Of a stretch of DNA of 64,000 bases, positions 32,488 to 43,324 are shown one piece after another. Origin of the DNA: Ricinus communis (taxonomy: Eukaryota > Streptophyta > Magnoliopsida > Malpighiales > Euphorbiaceae); assembly GCF_019578655.1 (NCBI RefSeq), contig NC_063264.1:11201213-11265212 (forward strand), read 5' to 3'. Position 1 is the stretch's first letter, and each line of letters begins with the position of its first letter. The notes under the pieces are model-generated. The model made no database searches, was not told the origin of the DNA, and saw only the letters and a program-made list of their open reading frames with translations. The position numbers and the translations under genes were made by a program.

Positions 32488-33210
32488 ATGCTAAATTCAA
32501 ACTCTTTGTATGACACATTGGAAAATGGGATTAGGAACCAAGAGAGTGCTAAAAATTGGGATGCCCGTGCATCTTTAGATGCTCGAGTGGAATCGTTTTG
32601 CAGGGCTACCGATCAACTCTCTTCTGCTATCCTTTCATCTCAAGTCTTTTGTGAATTTTGTTGTGGTTTACATGTGTGTAATGATTGTCCATTGTTTAGT
32701 GATGTTGCTCATTGTTCTTATAACTGTGAACAGGTGAATTATATGGGAAGTTGGCCAAATGACTCGTATGGAAGCACCTACAATCAAGAGTGGAGCACTC
32801 ATTCACCCTTTGGATGGAGCTTAGATGGCCAAGAACCACTAGGAATTCAACAACTACATCAGCAGCCTAATCTTGCACCTTCAACTCAAGATGAAGAGTT
32901 AGTGTCAGAGGAGCTGATGATGAGGTTCATAACAAGTATTGAGGAAAGATTCCGACAAACAGAGAGGGTACTTAAAGGTCAACAAGCCTCAATTAAGAAC
33001 ATAGAGCATCAACTAGGCTTGATCTTTCAGTTACTAGCGGCAGAACAATGGGGAACTCCATTAAATGCTACTGAATCCGAGGAGCATTTGAGCGCCATCA
33101 CTTTGCGTTCAGGTGAGAATTTTTCTGGTTTATCTACTATGTTTGACGATAATGCTTCTGTGCAAGATGATTTCTTGAACATGGAGATGGAACTAGAAAA
33201 GGAAGAGGCT
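32488..33210 (+). pseudogene. E5 gag zinc-knuckle ORF, 3' half deleted
   Basis: Open from ATG 32488 for about 240 codons: MLNSNSLYDTLENGI, CEFCCGLHVCNDCP (Cys/His knuckle), EELMMRFITSIEERFRQTE and IKNIEHQLGLIFQLL (probable coiled coil), LSAITLRSGENFSG, ELEKEEAR. At about 33210 the ORF jumps into 3' non-coding sequence; the codons for the acidic linker present in E4, E6 and E7 are deleted along with ~0.9 kb. Reading continues for about 22 unrelated codons to a stop at 33279. No capsid core (PFSLRDRA block) precedes it. Confidence 0.7.
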
Positions 33211-34634
33211 AGGTGTTGTGTATTTTTAGGGGATGTTAGGACACTGTGTTTTTATGCACTTGAGTATGCTATTTTTTAGCTAATTGATGACTTGATTTAT
33301 AGAATTGTAGTTACTTTTCTTTGCTGTTCATTGTCCTTAGAAAACAATTTATGGTGTTTTACACATCAACCCTGCCGGGTTAAACCGGTGTTATTTAATT
33401 ATTTTTTTGAATTGTCGGATTTTAACTTAGAACGTTGATAATATCATATGCATGTGTTTCTTAAGTAATGATTCAATTAATGATGTTGCGAACCAACTGC
33501 ACCTAATACCACACCTGAAAGTGAGATTTTGAGCCAGTTGAGCATTCATTATACTTATGCTCTTTATATTTCTTGTTTGAGTGTGCATTGTACTTAACTT
33601 TGCTTCTAGAACTTGCTTTGTAATGCGTGTTGAAGTTACATGAATATTGTGAATACCATGAGATGATTTGGGTGATTTAGGATTCACCACATTTGACCAA
33701 AAGCCTATCACCTTATGTTTCCATTAGTTAGCCAGTTTTTGAGCCTTAACCTTTTCTTCATAATCTACACCTAGACACTTCAATTATACCATTCTTTACA
33801 TTTATCTTTCCTTTACCCTTATGCTGGAATTTCTTTCTGTGATTTATTCAACTTTATGTGGGATTAAAATGCTAGTTGCTATGTTGGTAAATTCACTAAA
33901 TCTTTTTGATATTTTAAATGCTCCCTTTGATCCAATTTGTATTTGTTATTCTTTATGTTTATTCGAGTTGTATGCAGCGGTCGCTAATAAGCTGCTAGTT
34001 CATTATTATAAAAAAAAACAAAACAAAAAAAAAAGAAGAGAAAAGAAGAAGAAGAAAAAAAAAGAATATCTAATTAACAAATCTCTTTAATTATTTATCT
34101 TTTTATTGGATTTAGAGCATTTGCGAGCGTTATTATATGAAGTAGGGATTTTAGTGAATGATTCTTTTTGTGATCTTAGGCATTTAATCCTTTGAGCATA
34201 TACTATTGTTTATCGCACGAATTCCAGCACTTTCACACTTCTATCCAAATCTCTGTACCTTTACCTTAGCCCCATTTCAACCTTGGTAAAGACCCTTTGA
34301 TTTTGGTATTTACTTATTCACAGTAGCGAAGATATGATTTATGAGCAAGCTTATGGTGAGCGGGTCTTGTGCATTTGCTTTGAGGGATTTGTTATTCACC
34401 TAATATACACTTTGAGCGACTTGAGTGATCCCTGTGAGGCATTGGTTCATGATGTTTGTGTTGAGTTGTCATTTAAGTTACTCATGCATTAATATTATTT
34501 CCATTCTTTGTTAATGATTTGTAATTTGATTTATGATTGAGTATCCTTTGAGATGTGTTGAATACTCTCTGTTGTGGACTAGGGGCATAAACTGAAAGGA
34601 ATTGCTAACTATGGTTTTATGGGGTGAGTTGTTA
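33211..34634 (+). other. E5 3' non-coding region
   Basis: Matches E2 from about 11120 on and E6 from about 48075 on. It lacks the first hairpin module because of the deletion at 33210. Contains the conserved GCAGC...GCTGC inverted repeat (about 33976-34000) and an A/G-rich tract (about 34010-34070). No coding region supported. Confidence 0.6.
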
Positions 34635-34669
34635 ATTGCTTGAGGACAAGCAATAGCTTAAGTGTGGGG
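34635..34669 (+). promoter_or_regulatory. E5 hairpin and polypurine tract
   Basis: ATTGCTTG-AGGA-CAAGCAAT (34635-34654), then AAGTGTGGGG (34660-34669), five bases before the 3' LTR. Confidence 0.8.
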
Positions 34670-34674
34670 TAATT

Positions 34675-36117
34675 TGATAAGCATCATACTACACATGTTT
34701 TCATGCCCGATTGTTTACATTTTTATGCATGATTATCCCGTTTTATGCTAGAATCACCTGTCTTTTGTTTCCTTTCTCGTTTCAGGTCATTTTCGAAGGA
34801 CACCATCAATAATCGAGGGAAATACGTGTGATTACAGACTAAAATCCATCAAATTGGGTGAGAACTAGCACCCTGAGGGTTGAGAATGGCCTGGACTCCG
34901 GCCGTGCTGAATTACCAAGAGGCTATCCCCAATTGTGCCATTTCAGCACGACTTCCATAGGCACCACGGCCTCCAGCACGGCCTGTGGTGGCTCAGCACC
35001 GGCTTGGGCACGGCTTGGAAGGAGTCAGCACAACAGATCCACAGTTTCAGCACAGCCTTGAACACGGCCGTGCTGAGTTAAATATATAAGAAAAAATGAA
35101 TTTTTCTTAGAAAGGAGAGAGGGGGAAGAAGTGACATAAAGCCCTGGCGGCTGGCTCGGTTTCTGCACAGTATTGAGTGCGAGAGAGAGTTGCGGGGAGT
35201 AAGAATCACGGAATCGCAAGGTTCTGAGTGCAAAACCATAGTGGAAGCAATTCAAGAGGTAGTTTGGGAGATTAATCAAAGTGTAGATCCAGATTTAGAG
35301 CTGTTCATCCAATTCGTGAGAAAAGGGTGTACATGTTTTATTTTCATTATTCTTTCATTGTAATTGATTTCCTAGATTGTTTTAAACATGAACATGTTTA
35401 GCTAGACTAATTTAATCCATTGGGATTTCTTTACTATGTTGGCTTGATATTATATTGTTGGATTGTTTGAGTTGGTTTTGTATTCTTCTTATTTTCAGTA
35501 TTAATAAGATTATGCATTATTCCTGAGACGTTGTGAATTGTGATGTTTAGATTGCTTTATGAGATTGAGAAATTTATTTGGCAATTGGAATTTTGAATAA
35601 CAAGAACTGGTTAATAATCGCTTAGAGATAAGAATAATTAACTAGCCGGATTAAGAATTAACAAAGCTTAATAGAGGTGGATTAAAGCTTAATGCTAATT
35701 TAAGAATCAATCGTTAGGAAGAGATTCCAACTTTAGGTTATTAGGTTTAGGAATCCGGTTATCTCGAGAGAGAAACCGAATTCGGTTAAGAATTCATCCA
35801 CGGGTAGCATAATTAGACTCACCGATCCTTTATCTTTTGTTCGGTTGCCAACTAGTATAGATTCCCTTTGGGTTTGTCTTCTTGTCTTGATTATTTCATT
35901 TATCAATTACTCCTGCATCTCCCTCAGAACTTAGCCTATAGTTAATAGTTAGTTTAGAATTTATTCATTATCCATTTTAGGTTAATATAACAAAGAACAA
36001 ACGAGTAACTCTAGGCTTTCATTTTCCTGAGGAATACGACCTTGATACTCGCCATTAGTGCTAAACTGCATCGGTAGGTTCACTGCCTTAGGTGTAGGTT
36101 GCATAAAGAGTCCATCA
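34675..36117 (+). repeat. E5 3' LTR
   Basis: 1443 bp; same ends as the 5' LTR, TATA box AATATATAAG at 35081-35090. Lacks ~29 bp of the CACGG cluster relative to the 5' LTR. Confidence 0.9.
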
Positions 36118-37301
36118 GTAACCCCTTCGGAGTTCTTATCTCTAGGGAATGAAAACTAAAGATGGAATTGATTGATTAAATTTAATTTCCGTGGGAAAAT
36201 CTCTATGCTATTAACGCCTTTCTCAAGGACATTAACATCTTAACTTAGATTAATTAGGTTGAAATCTCTTCCTAACACTAATTATCCAAATTAGTATTAT
36301 GTACCATTTAACACTATTGAGAGTTGTTAATTCTCAATCCGGTAGAACGAACACCCTATCTCTAGGCGAATTCAATTCTAGGTTGCAAAGGACAATCCAA
36401 AACTAAACGTCTTTCTCAAGAACATTCAAATTCCAATAATCATTCAACAAGATATGAAGAACAAATCAATAAGTACTTCCACTGCAAACCAATATTGAAA
36501 ATTAATAATATCAATTCAAAAGTTAAGTACAAAAATCCCTAGATAAAGAACCACAATAGGTTAACAAGTTTAGCTAATCATGTTCATTATCAAAACCCAC
36601 AAGAATTCAATTACCACAATAAGTAAAGGTAGAGAAACCCGAATACACCCTTGGATGAGAGTAAACAGCTCCAATTCCTCTTGCCCAATCTTGAATGATT
36701 CTTGTTCCTCTTGCTCGAATTGAAACCAATCAACAAACCTTGCCCAATCTTCAATCTTCGAAGAGAATCCAATTGTCACCTTGGTCCAAGTCTCCTTTTT
36801 CCTTAGTTCTAGCTCAGAAAACCCTTAGAGAGAGAAAGAATACAGTTTCGGACGTCCTCACGCTCTCTTCTTTTCGTTTTCCTCTTTTCTTTCTTTTAAT
36901 TAATTAGTCCAAATGCCCATGTTGGGAACACATCCTGGTGTTGGTGCCCGTGTTAGGAACACGACCCTGTGCTAATGGCCATGTTACTCTCTATGGTCGT
37001 GCTCCGTAACGCTTCTTTCTCCTGTTGTCAAATGCACCCAACACGTCCCATTTTAGTGCCCGTGTTGGGAACACAACCAGTGTTAAAACCAACACGGCCG
37101 TCTGCAGCTTCCTCATGCACGAACTTGACTTGTTTCGGCAACTTTGACGTCTAATTCTTCCCTTTATCACTATTTGACTTCTTTTGGACCTAATGCACAT
37201 AAACAGACGCATAGGGTGAGTGTTGGGACCAATTCACATCCAATTGTACATAAAATCAGCCTTAAAAACCCCATTTAGATGTGTGTATTCTACGGACATC
37301 A
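36118..37301 (-). repeat. E4 3' LTR, inner part
   Basis: Resumes after the second GTAAC copy. Contains AACACGG-type palindromes (about 36920-37100); its minus-strand start is TGATGTCCGTAGAATACACA. Together with 30585-30823 about 1.42 kb. Confidence 0.85.
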
Positions 37302-37321
37302 AATCACCCCACACCTAGCTC

Positions 37322-37341
37322 ATTGCTTGTCCTCAAGCAAT
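37322..37341 (-). promoter_or_regulatory. E4 hairpin next to the polypurine tract
   Basis: Minus strand ATTGCTTG-AGGA-CAAGCAAT, followed towards the LTR by GGTGTGGGGTGATT and TGATG at 37301. Confidence 0.75.
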
Positions 37342-39138
37342 CAAAAGTAAAATAAGGAAAATAAACCACTAAGGAAGAATAGTTAAACTGATAAACAAGC
37401 TAGAGAGCCCCCGCACATATCCTTAATAAGCATAAGTCAAGCAAAAAGAAACGAACTAATCAATTCAAGTATCACAACCAAGATGCGAATAATTCATAAA
37501 ATACTATCTCAACAAAATTATTCAAAACCAGCTCCTCATAAGATTCACTCTAAATCACTCAAAGTGTTTAAAGGGTAGTGTTTAATTGCTCAATGCATCA
37601 AATACTGCCTTACTTACTATATGCTTGCTCTTAAATCCTACTCCTACTACTTATGGAGAGTCAACAACCACGTCAAAAGGTCTTTACAAGGGTTGTAATG
37701 GGGATTAGGTAGAGGTAGGTAAATTTGGTAAGAGTTGAATCTATGGTGTTCTGCAATGAGATAAATGACCTGCACACAAGCCACAATAATCACAAGGGAT
37801 AAACAATGAACAATAGTCTAATGTGGGAAATAGGAATCAAGTCAAAATGTAAACTCCTAAAAGCAATTAAACAATTAGCTTACTTACTTTCTTTCTTTTA
37901 ATCACCCTTCCCTCTTATTCTTATTATTATATTATTTTTTTATATATAAGGGAAGAAACATTGACATAATAGAGTGAATTTCTTTTGGATTGAAGGAAGC
38001 TACTACAAGTTTCCAATGCTATTCCCAAGACAAAAATTCCCAATAAAAACAACTCATATGCAAAATCATAACCCAAAGCAGAATAAAACTAAGTGGTAAT
38101 GAAATATGATAGAGATGATGAAAGAAGGGGTTATCTACTGAATCAATAAACGAATGAAGGCTATTTGGCTAGAATGAAAAATCTAAGTGCCTCTATCATA
38201 CCAAAGTGTTAAACTCTCCTTGTGGCCCTCATAAGCATTACCGAGCAAGTTCTAAAAGTAAAGACAGTAATTGGCACTCTCAACAAGAAATAAATAAAAG
38301 CATATAAAGTGTATGCTTACAATTGAGGCTCAATTTCTCATAAGTGTTCTTTTTGAGTAGGTTCCAAACAAAAATCATCAAAATAAAATTAAATAAACCA
38401 AAGCAACTTAGTGCAAAACTCAAACTAAATAACTTACATTCTTTCGCAAGACTCAAGACTATCGGTTTTACCCGATCACATGGACATAAACAAGATTTCA
38501 AAAGCAAGTCAACAGTAAGAGCATCGAAACAAAGTGAAATTTATTTAAAATTTTACAAAAAATTGCACAAAGAATAAACAAATAATTGAGATGGGATAAA
38601 TGAAATGCGATATATACACTGGAAAAGGATCCAAATTTTATATACAAGAACAATAAAAATAAAATAAAAAACACACAACATAAAATAAAGCTAAAAGATA
38701 AACAAAATATAAGAAAATAAGTGTATATAAATATCACCCACCCCACACTTGAAGGACACACTGTCCTTAGTGTAACGTGTTATGGATACCCCGCATTATA
38801 ATGCTCATCTAAGATAAACAAAGGCAATGCAATCCAAATGCATGACATGTATATAAGAAATAAAGTAAATAAATGTAAAAATAAAAAAAAATCTAGGGGA
38901 CTACCCTAATCGTCCGTCGAGGTTGGTGTAGTGGAAATTCAGTGCGTCCTCAGTAGAAGCTGCAAATAATAAAATAAAGAATTAAAATCGAAACTAAAAT
39001 AAAAATTAAATAAAATATGAAAACTAAAACTAATAAAATGTTTCAAAACAAAAGGTTAAAATATTAGAAATTAAAGATAAAATCGGGATGCTTCTAAAAA
39101 GCGCTTCTTTTTTATGTGATGAGTCTTCTTAGCTGGAC
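37342..39138 (-). other. E4 3' non-coding region
   Basis: About 1.8 kb, no supported gene. It closely matches E7 60427-62047 but only loosely the E2/E5/E6 version. On the minus strand: an internal hairpin ACACTA-AGGA-CAGTGT (38758-38773), followed by AAGTGTGGGG (38741-38750), and a purine-rich tract (about 37900-37955). Confidence 0.55.
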
Positions 39139-40308
39139 TCACGGTGAAAAGCAAACGGTGGTGATTGACGACCATCCATCCTTCTTCCAAGAAAATGGCT
39201 TCAAATATCTGCTTAGAGGACTAATCGTCAAATTCCTCTTCCCGACGGTCAAGCAAGCTGCCAGTATGATGGGCACAACTCGCTCCTCATATATTTTCAC
39301 GTAATCATGATGCTCTAGGGGCTCTTCCAATTTTAAAGCTGGAGTTTCACCAATTGGAAGGATTGACGGTTGGGCAATTTCTTCAGGAATGTCAATGGTT
39401 TCCTCCAGTCCTTGGCTTGGTTCACTTGCTAGAAGAAACTCAGGCTCCTCCAAGACTTCTTCATTGGGTAACTCATGCTCATCTTCCATAATCGAAGGGA
39501 CTTGTGGAAAATCCACCATAAATTCCTGTAACTGCAACTCAGCATCATCAACTGTACGTTCCTGTTGGTAGTCTTTCAAAGGTATCATGTTTGCCTATTC
39601 CTTTTCTAGTTCTATCTCCATGTTCAAGGAGTCATCCTGCACATAAGCATCATCGTCAAACATAGTAGATAAACCATAAAAATTCTCACCTGAACGCAAA
39701 GTGACAGTGCTAAAATGTTCCTCAGATTCAGTAGTGTTTGATGGAGTTCCCAATTGCTCTTCAGCTAGTAACTTGAAGATCAAGCCTACTTGATGCTCTA
39801 TGTTCTCAATCGAGGCTTGTTGACCTTCAAGTACCCTCTCTACTTGTTGGAATCTATCCTCAAGACTTGTAAAGAACCTCATCATCGGCTCCTCTAACAC
39901 TAACTCTTCATCTTGAGTTGAAGGTGCAAGATTAGGCTGCTGATGTGGTTGCTGAGATCCTGGTGGTTCTTGGTCATCTAAGCTCCATCCAAAGGGTGAA
40001 TAAGTGATCCACTCTTGATTGTAGGTGCTTCCATATGAGTCATTTGGCCAACTTCCCGTATAATTCACCTGTTCACATTTATAAGAACAATGAGTAAAAT
40101 CACTGCACAATGGACAATCATTACTCAAATGCAAACCACAACAAAATTCATAAAAGACTTGAGATGAAAGGAAAGGAGTGGAGAGTTGATTGGTAGCCCT
40201 GCAAAACGATTCAACTCGAGCTTCTAAAGATGCATGGGTATCCCAATTTTCAGCACTCTCTTGGTTCCTGATACCATTTTCCAACGTGTCATACAAAGAG
40301 TTTAACAT
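39139..40308 (-). pseudogene. E4 gag zinc-knuckle / pre-RT linker ORF, one stop
   Basis: Best-preserved copy: 390 codons in one frame from ATG 40308 to TGA 39139, broken only by a TAG at 39595-39597 (ELEKE*ANMIPL; other copies have Glu). Parts in order: MLNSLYDTLENGI; CCGLHLSNDCPLCSDFTHC; SPFGWSLDDQEPPG; EEPMMRFFTSLEDRFQQVE; IENIEHQVGLIFKLL; TVTLRSGENF; IPLKDYQQERTVDDAELQLQ; DEHELPNEEVLEEPEFLLAS; ALKLEEPLEHHDYVKIYEER; PIILAACLTVGKRNL; SRYLKPFSWKKDGW. The first half is Athila gag C-terminus, the second the spacer just ahead of RT. Whether it makes a protein is unknown. Confidence 0.7.
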
Positions 40309-40442
40309 TGAACCTCCTTATCATCCACTATCTGAATCATAAACTTAACTAAATAAATATGTACAAACGAAACATAAATAAATTAAAGTAAAAAAATGGC
40401 TAAATTAACAAATAGCAAATTTCACTCTAGTTTTCAAACATT

Positions 40443-40459
40443 CCCCGGCAATGGCACCA
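40443..40459 (-). other. E4 primer binding site (tRNA-Asp type, two mismatches)
   Basis: Minus strand TGGTGCCATTGCCGGGG versus TGGCGCCGTTGCCGGGG; both changes are C-to-T or G-to-A transitions at CpG-like sites. Confidence 0.75.
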
Positions 40460-40465
40460 AAAACT

Positions 40466-41907
40466 TGATGGTTGCTATCTATCCAGCTACAATCTAAGGC
40501 AATGTACCTATCGATGCAGTCTAGCACTAATGGCGAGTATCAAGGTCGTATTCCCCGGGAAAGTGAAAGCCTAGAGTTACTCCTTCGTTCTCTGTTATAT
40601 TAGCCTAAAATGAATGATGAATAATTCCTAAATTAACTAATAGCTACTCTAATTGTTGTCTAACTACGGCTACTAGGGAAGGATTAATTCAAGTTAAGGA
40701 ATAAACCTTTGGGAATTCTTGTCTCTATGGAATGGAAACTAAAGATGGAATTGATTGATTGAATTCAATTTTCGTGGGAAAATCTCTACACAATTAACGC
40801 CTTTCTCATGGACATTAACATCTTAACTTAGATTAGTTAGGTTGAAATCTCATCCTAACTCTAATTATCCAAATTAGCATTATGTACTATTTAGCACTAT
40901 TGAGAGTTGTTAATTCTCAATCCGGTAAAATGAACACCCTATCTCTAGGCGAATTCAATTCTATGTTGCAAAGGAGAATCAAAACCTAAACATCTTTCTC
41001 AAGAACATTCAAATTCCAATAATCATTCAACAAGATATGAAGAACAAATCAATAAGCACTTCCATTGCAAACCAATATTGAAAATCAATAATATCAATTC
41101 AAAAGTTAAGTACAAAAATCCCTAGATAAAGAACCCCAATGGGTTAACAAGTTTAGCTAATCAAAACCCACAAGAATTCAATTACAATAATGAGTAAAGG
41201 TAGAGAAACCCGGATACACCCTTGGATGAGAGTAAACAGCTCCAATTCCTCTTGCCAAATCTTGAATCGATTATTGTTCCTCTTGCTCGAACTGAAACCA
41301 ATCAACGAACCTCGCTCAATTTTTAATCTTTGAAGAGAATACAATTGTAACCTTGGTCCAAGTCTCCTTTTTCCTTAGTTCCAGCTCAGAAAACCCTTAA
41401 AGAGACAAAGAATAGAGTTTCGGATGTCCTCACCCTCTCTTCTTTTCGTTTTCCTCTATTCTTTCTTTTAATTAATTAGTCCAGCTGCCGCGAACATGGC
41501 CATATTGATGCCCGTGTTGGGAACACGTCTTGGTGTTGGTGCCCGTGTTGGGAACACGACCCCGTGCTGATGGCCGTGTTACTCTCTGTGGTCGTGCTCC
41601 TTAACGCTTCATTTTCCTGTTGTCAAATACACCCAACACAGCCCGTTTTAGTGCCTGTGTTGGGAACACGGCCAGTGTTAAAACCAACACGGTCGTCTTC
41701 AGCTTCCTCATGCGCGAACTTGACTTCTTTCGGTAACTTTGACGTCCAATTCTACTCCAATTCTTCCCTTTATCACTATTTGACTTCTTTTGAACTTAAT
41801 GCACACAAACAGACGCATAAGGTGAGCGTTGGGACCAATTCACATCGAAATGTATATAAAATAAGCCTTAAAAACCCTATTTAGATGTGTGTATTCTACG
41901 CACATCA
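40466..41907 (-). repeat. E4 5' LTR
   Basis: 1442 bp with minus-strand ends TGATGTGCGTAGAATACA...TAGCAACCATCA; CACGG/AACACGG palindromes at about 41500-41690. Right flank is ATAAT then R1k. Confidence 0.9.
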
Positions 41908-41912
41908 ATAAT

Positions 41913-42537
41913 CATAGGCATCAATCCAATGCTTGGAGAAATAGGGAAAAAGAAAATTAGTTGAACAAGTATTGATATCATTCTCTGAATGATTGCAAAC
42001 GAGTCTTTTGGAGGAAAGAGGGAACGACGGGAATCGAGGCAGAACCAAATAATACGATTCAATATTTGCACCATTAGGGTCTCCATCATTCCTTGTTGCT
42101 CTAGGCACGAGGACTCCTAATGGCAAAAGGATTGGCGTAATATAATAAAGTAGTTTTTGGGTCAGATGTTATTATGTAGGCCCATTAGAATTTCGCATTA
42201 TTTTTGTTAAGCTGGCTCTTAAAATTTAGGACTGCGAGAGTTTTTGACTAGTCAACTACTCTCTAGTTCTTGATTTGACTTTAGTTTATTCATCTTTTTT
42301 TATTTATATATTCATATTTAGCTTCTAATTTGTTCTTCTTATACTTGAGGCTAGTGAGTATATTATTTTAGTTTTCTACTATATGGGAAATAAAGTTATG
42401 GATTCTTTAAAGAACTTTGCCGACTTATCAAGACTCACACTAGACTTATTGTTCACGTAATTCTTATGCTTACTCGAGCGAAATAGAATAAAGAATTTTT
42501 TATTTCTTTCTACCTTTGTTCTCATTTTGTTCATTTC
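41913..42537 (+). repeat. R1k repeat
   Basis: Continues R1k from 30579 with 'cataggcatcaatccaatgcttgg'. Slightly rearranged: the 'tatggaatgagggctttcgcac' block is missing near 42335. Confidence 0.75.
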
Positions 42538-43324
42538 TGATGTGATAAGACCTAACATGCAGAATTGGAATACGATTCCCAAGAAAGATAAACCTGAAAT
42601 TTGATGACCTTGACCCAAAGATTGACTCACAGATATGCTTAACTCAAAATATTCGTTCATTCATTCATTCATTAACTTGTGCCATTCGGCTAAATATGAT
42701 TTACATAGATAAAGGCATTACCCTAATTTCCTATTTGCATTAAGGAAATAAACTAAATTAAATAGAAATTTTCCTAAATAAACAAAATAAGGAACTATGT
42801 TTAATTATAATATAATAGAAAACTTATTCCAAAAGGAAATAATAAAAGACATGACTTAACCAATAAAGATATGACTTAATCACTCAAGATATATTCCTAA
42901 ATAGCAAGATATACGGCTGCGCCATTGTTTCCTCTTTGAAGTTCCCATACTCTTAAGTCAAGCAACACACATTAGGCGACTTCTTTTGCTTTCCTCTGCA
43001 AGGTAATTTGGTTGGCCACTTCCTTTTCAAGCCTAGAGTGTGTCATGGCTTGAATAAGTCTAAAATAACCCAAATGATCATGCAAGGTTTGCTCAACTTT
43101 GGACTTGATATTTTCTTACATTTATCCTTCATGTCACGCCCCAAATCCACCAATCTTGTACATCCATATTTTCTTTCATAACTAGATCTTCTACTAAGGC
43201 GTTTGACATTGGCATTGTACTAATTTGCCTAAATAAGGCAAACTGATTTCTTTCAAATAATCTTGCCATGCACAAAATCTCATGCGATTCAAAAGCTTTA
43301 ATTATTCTTATTGGATCTGCATCA
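42538..43324 (+). mobile_element. Family Y solo LTR
   Basis: TGATGTGATAAGACC...CTGCATCA, 787 bp, flanked by ATTTC (42533-42537) and GTTTC (43325-43329), a 5-bp duplication with one change. No internal region or PBS. Matches 7579-8180 and 55547-56522. A ~60-codon minus-strand open stretch (RNQFALFRQ...WWIWGVT) is shared with the 55547 copy. Confidence 0.7.

Larger units (their letters stand above)
30824..36117 (+). mobile_element. E5: non-autonomous Athila-like element nested in the E4 LTR
   Basis: Perfect duplication GTAAC at 30819-30823 and 36118-36122. 5' LTR 30824-32295, PBS 32302-32318, truncated gag/linker ORF 32488-33210, short 3' non-coding region, hairpin-PPT 34635-34669, 3' LTR 34675-36117. 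The LTRs differ by a ~29-bp indel in the CACGG cluster and a few percent of bases by eye. Its LTR ends match those of E3. It lies inside E4 and is therefore younger than E4. Confidence 0.92.
30585..41907 (-). mobile_element. E4: non-autonomous Athila-like element, host of E5
   Basis: Flanked by ATAAT at 30580-30584 and 41908-41912. The 3' LTR is 30585-30823 plus 36123-37301 (split by E5), the internal part 37302-40465, and the 5' LTR 40466-41907 (1442 bp). Joining the flanks restores R1k ('gaagcgataat' plus 'cataggcatcaatcc'). Internal content: a nearly intact gag/linker ORF, a long 3' non-coding region and two hairpin modules. No enzyme genes. Confidence 0.9.

Noticed and set aside
38280..38761. 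Overlapping open frames in the E4 3' non-coding region
   Set aside because: Low-complexity Leu/Phe/Ser-rich products of T-rich DNA; not retained in E7.
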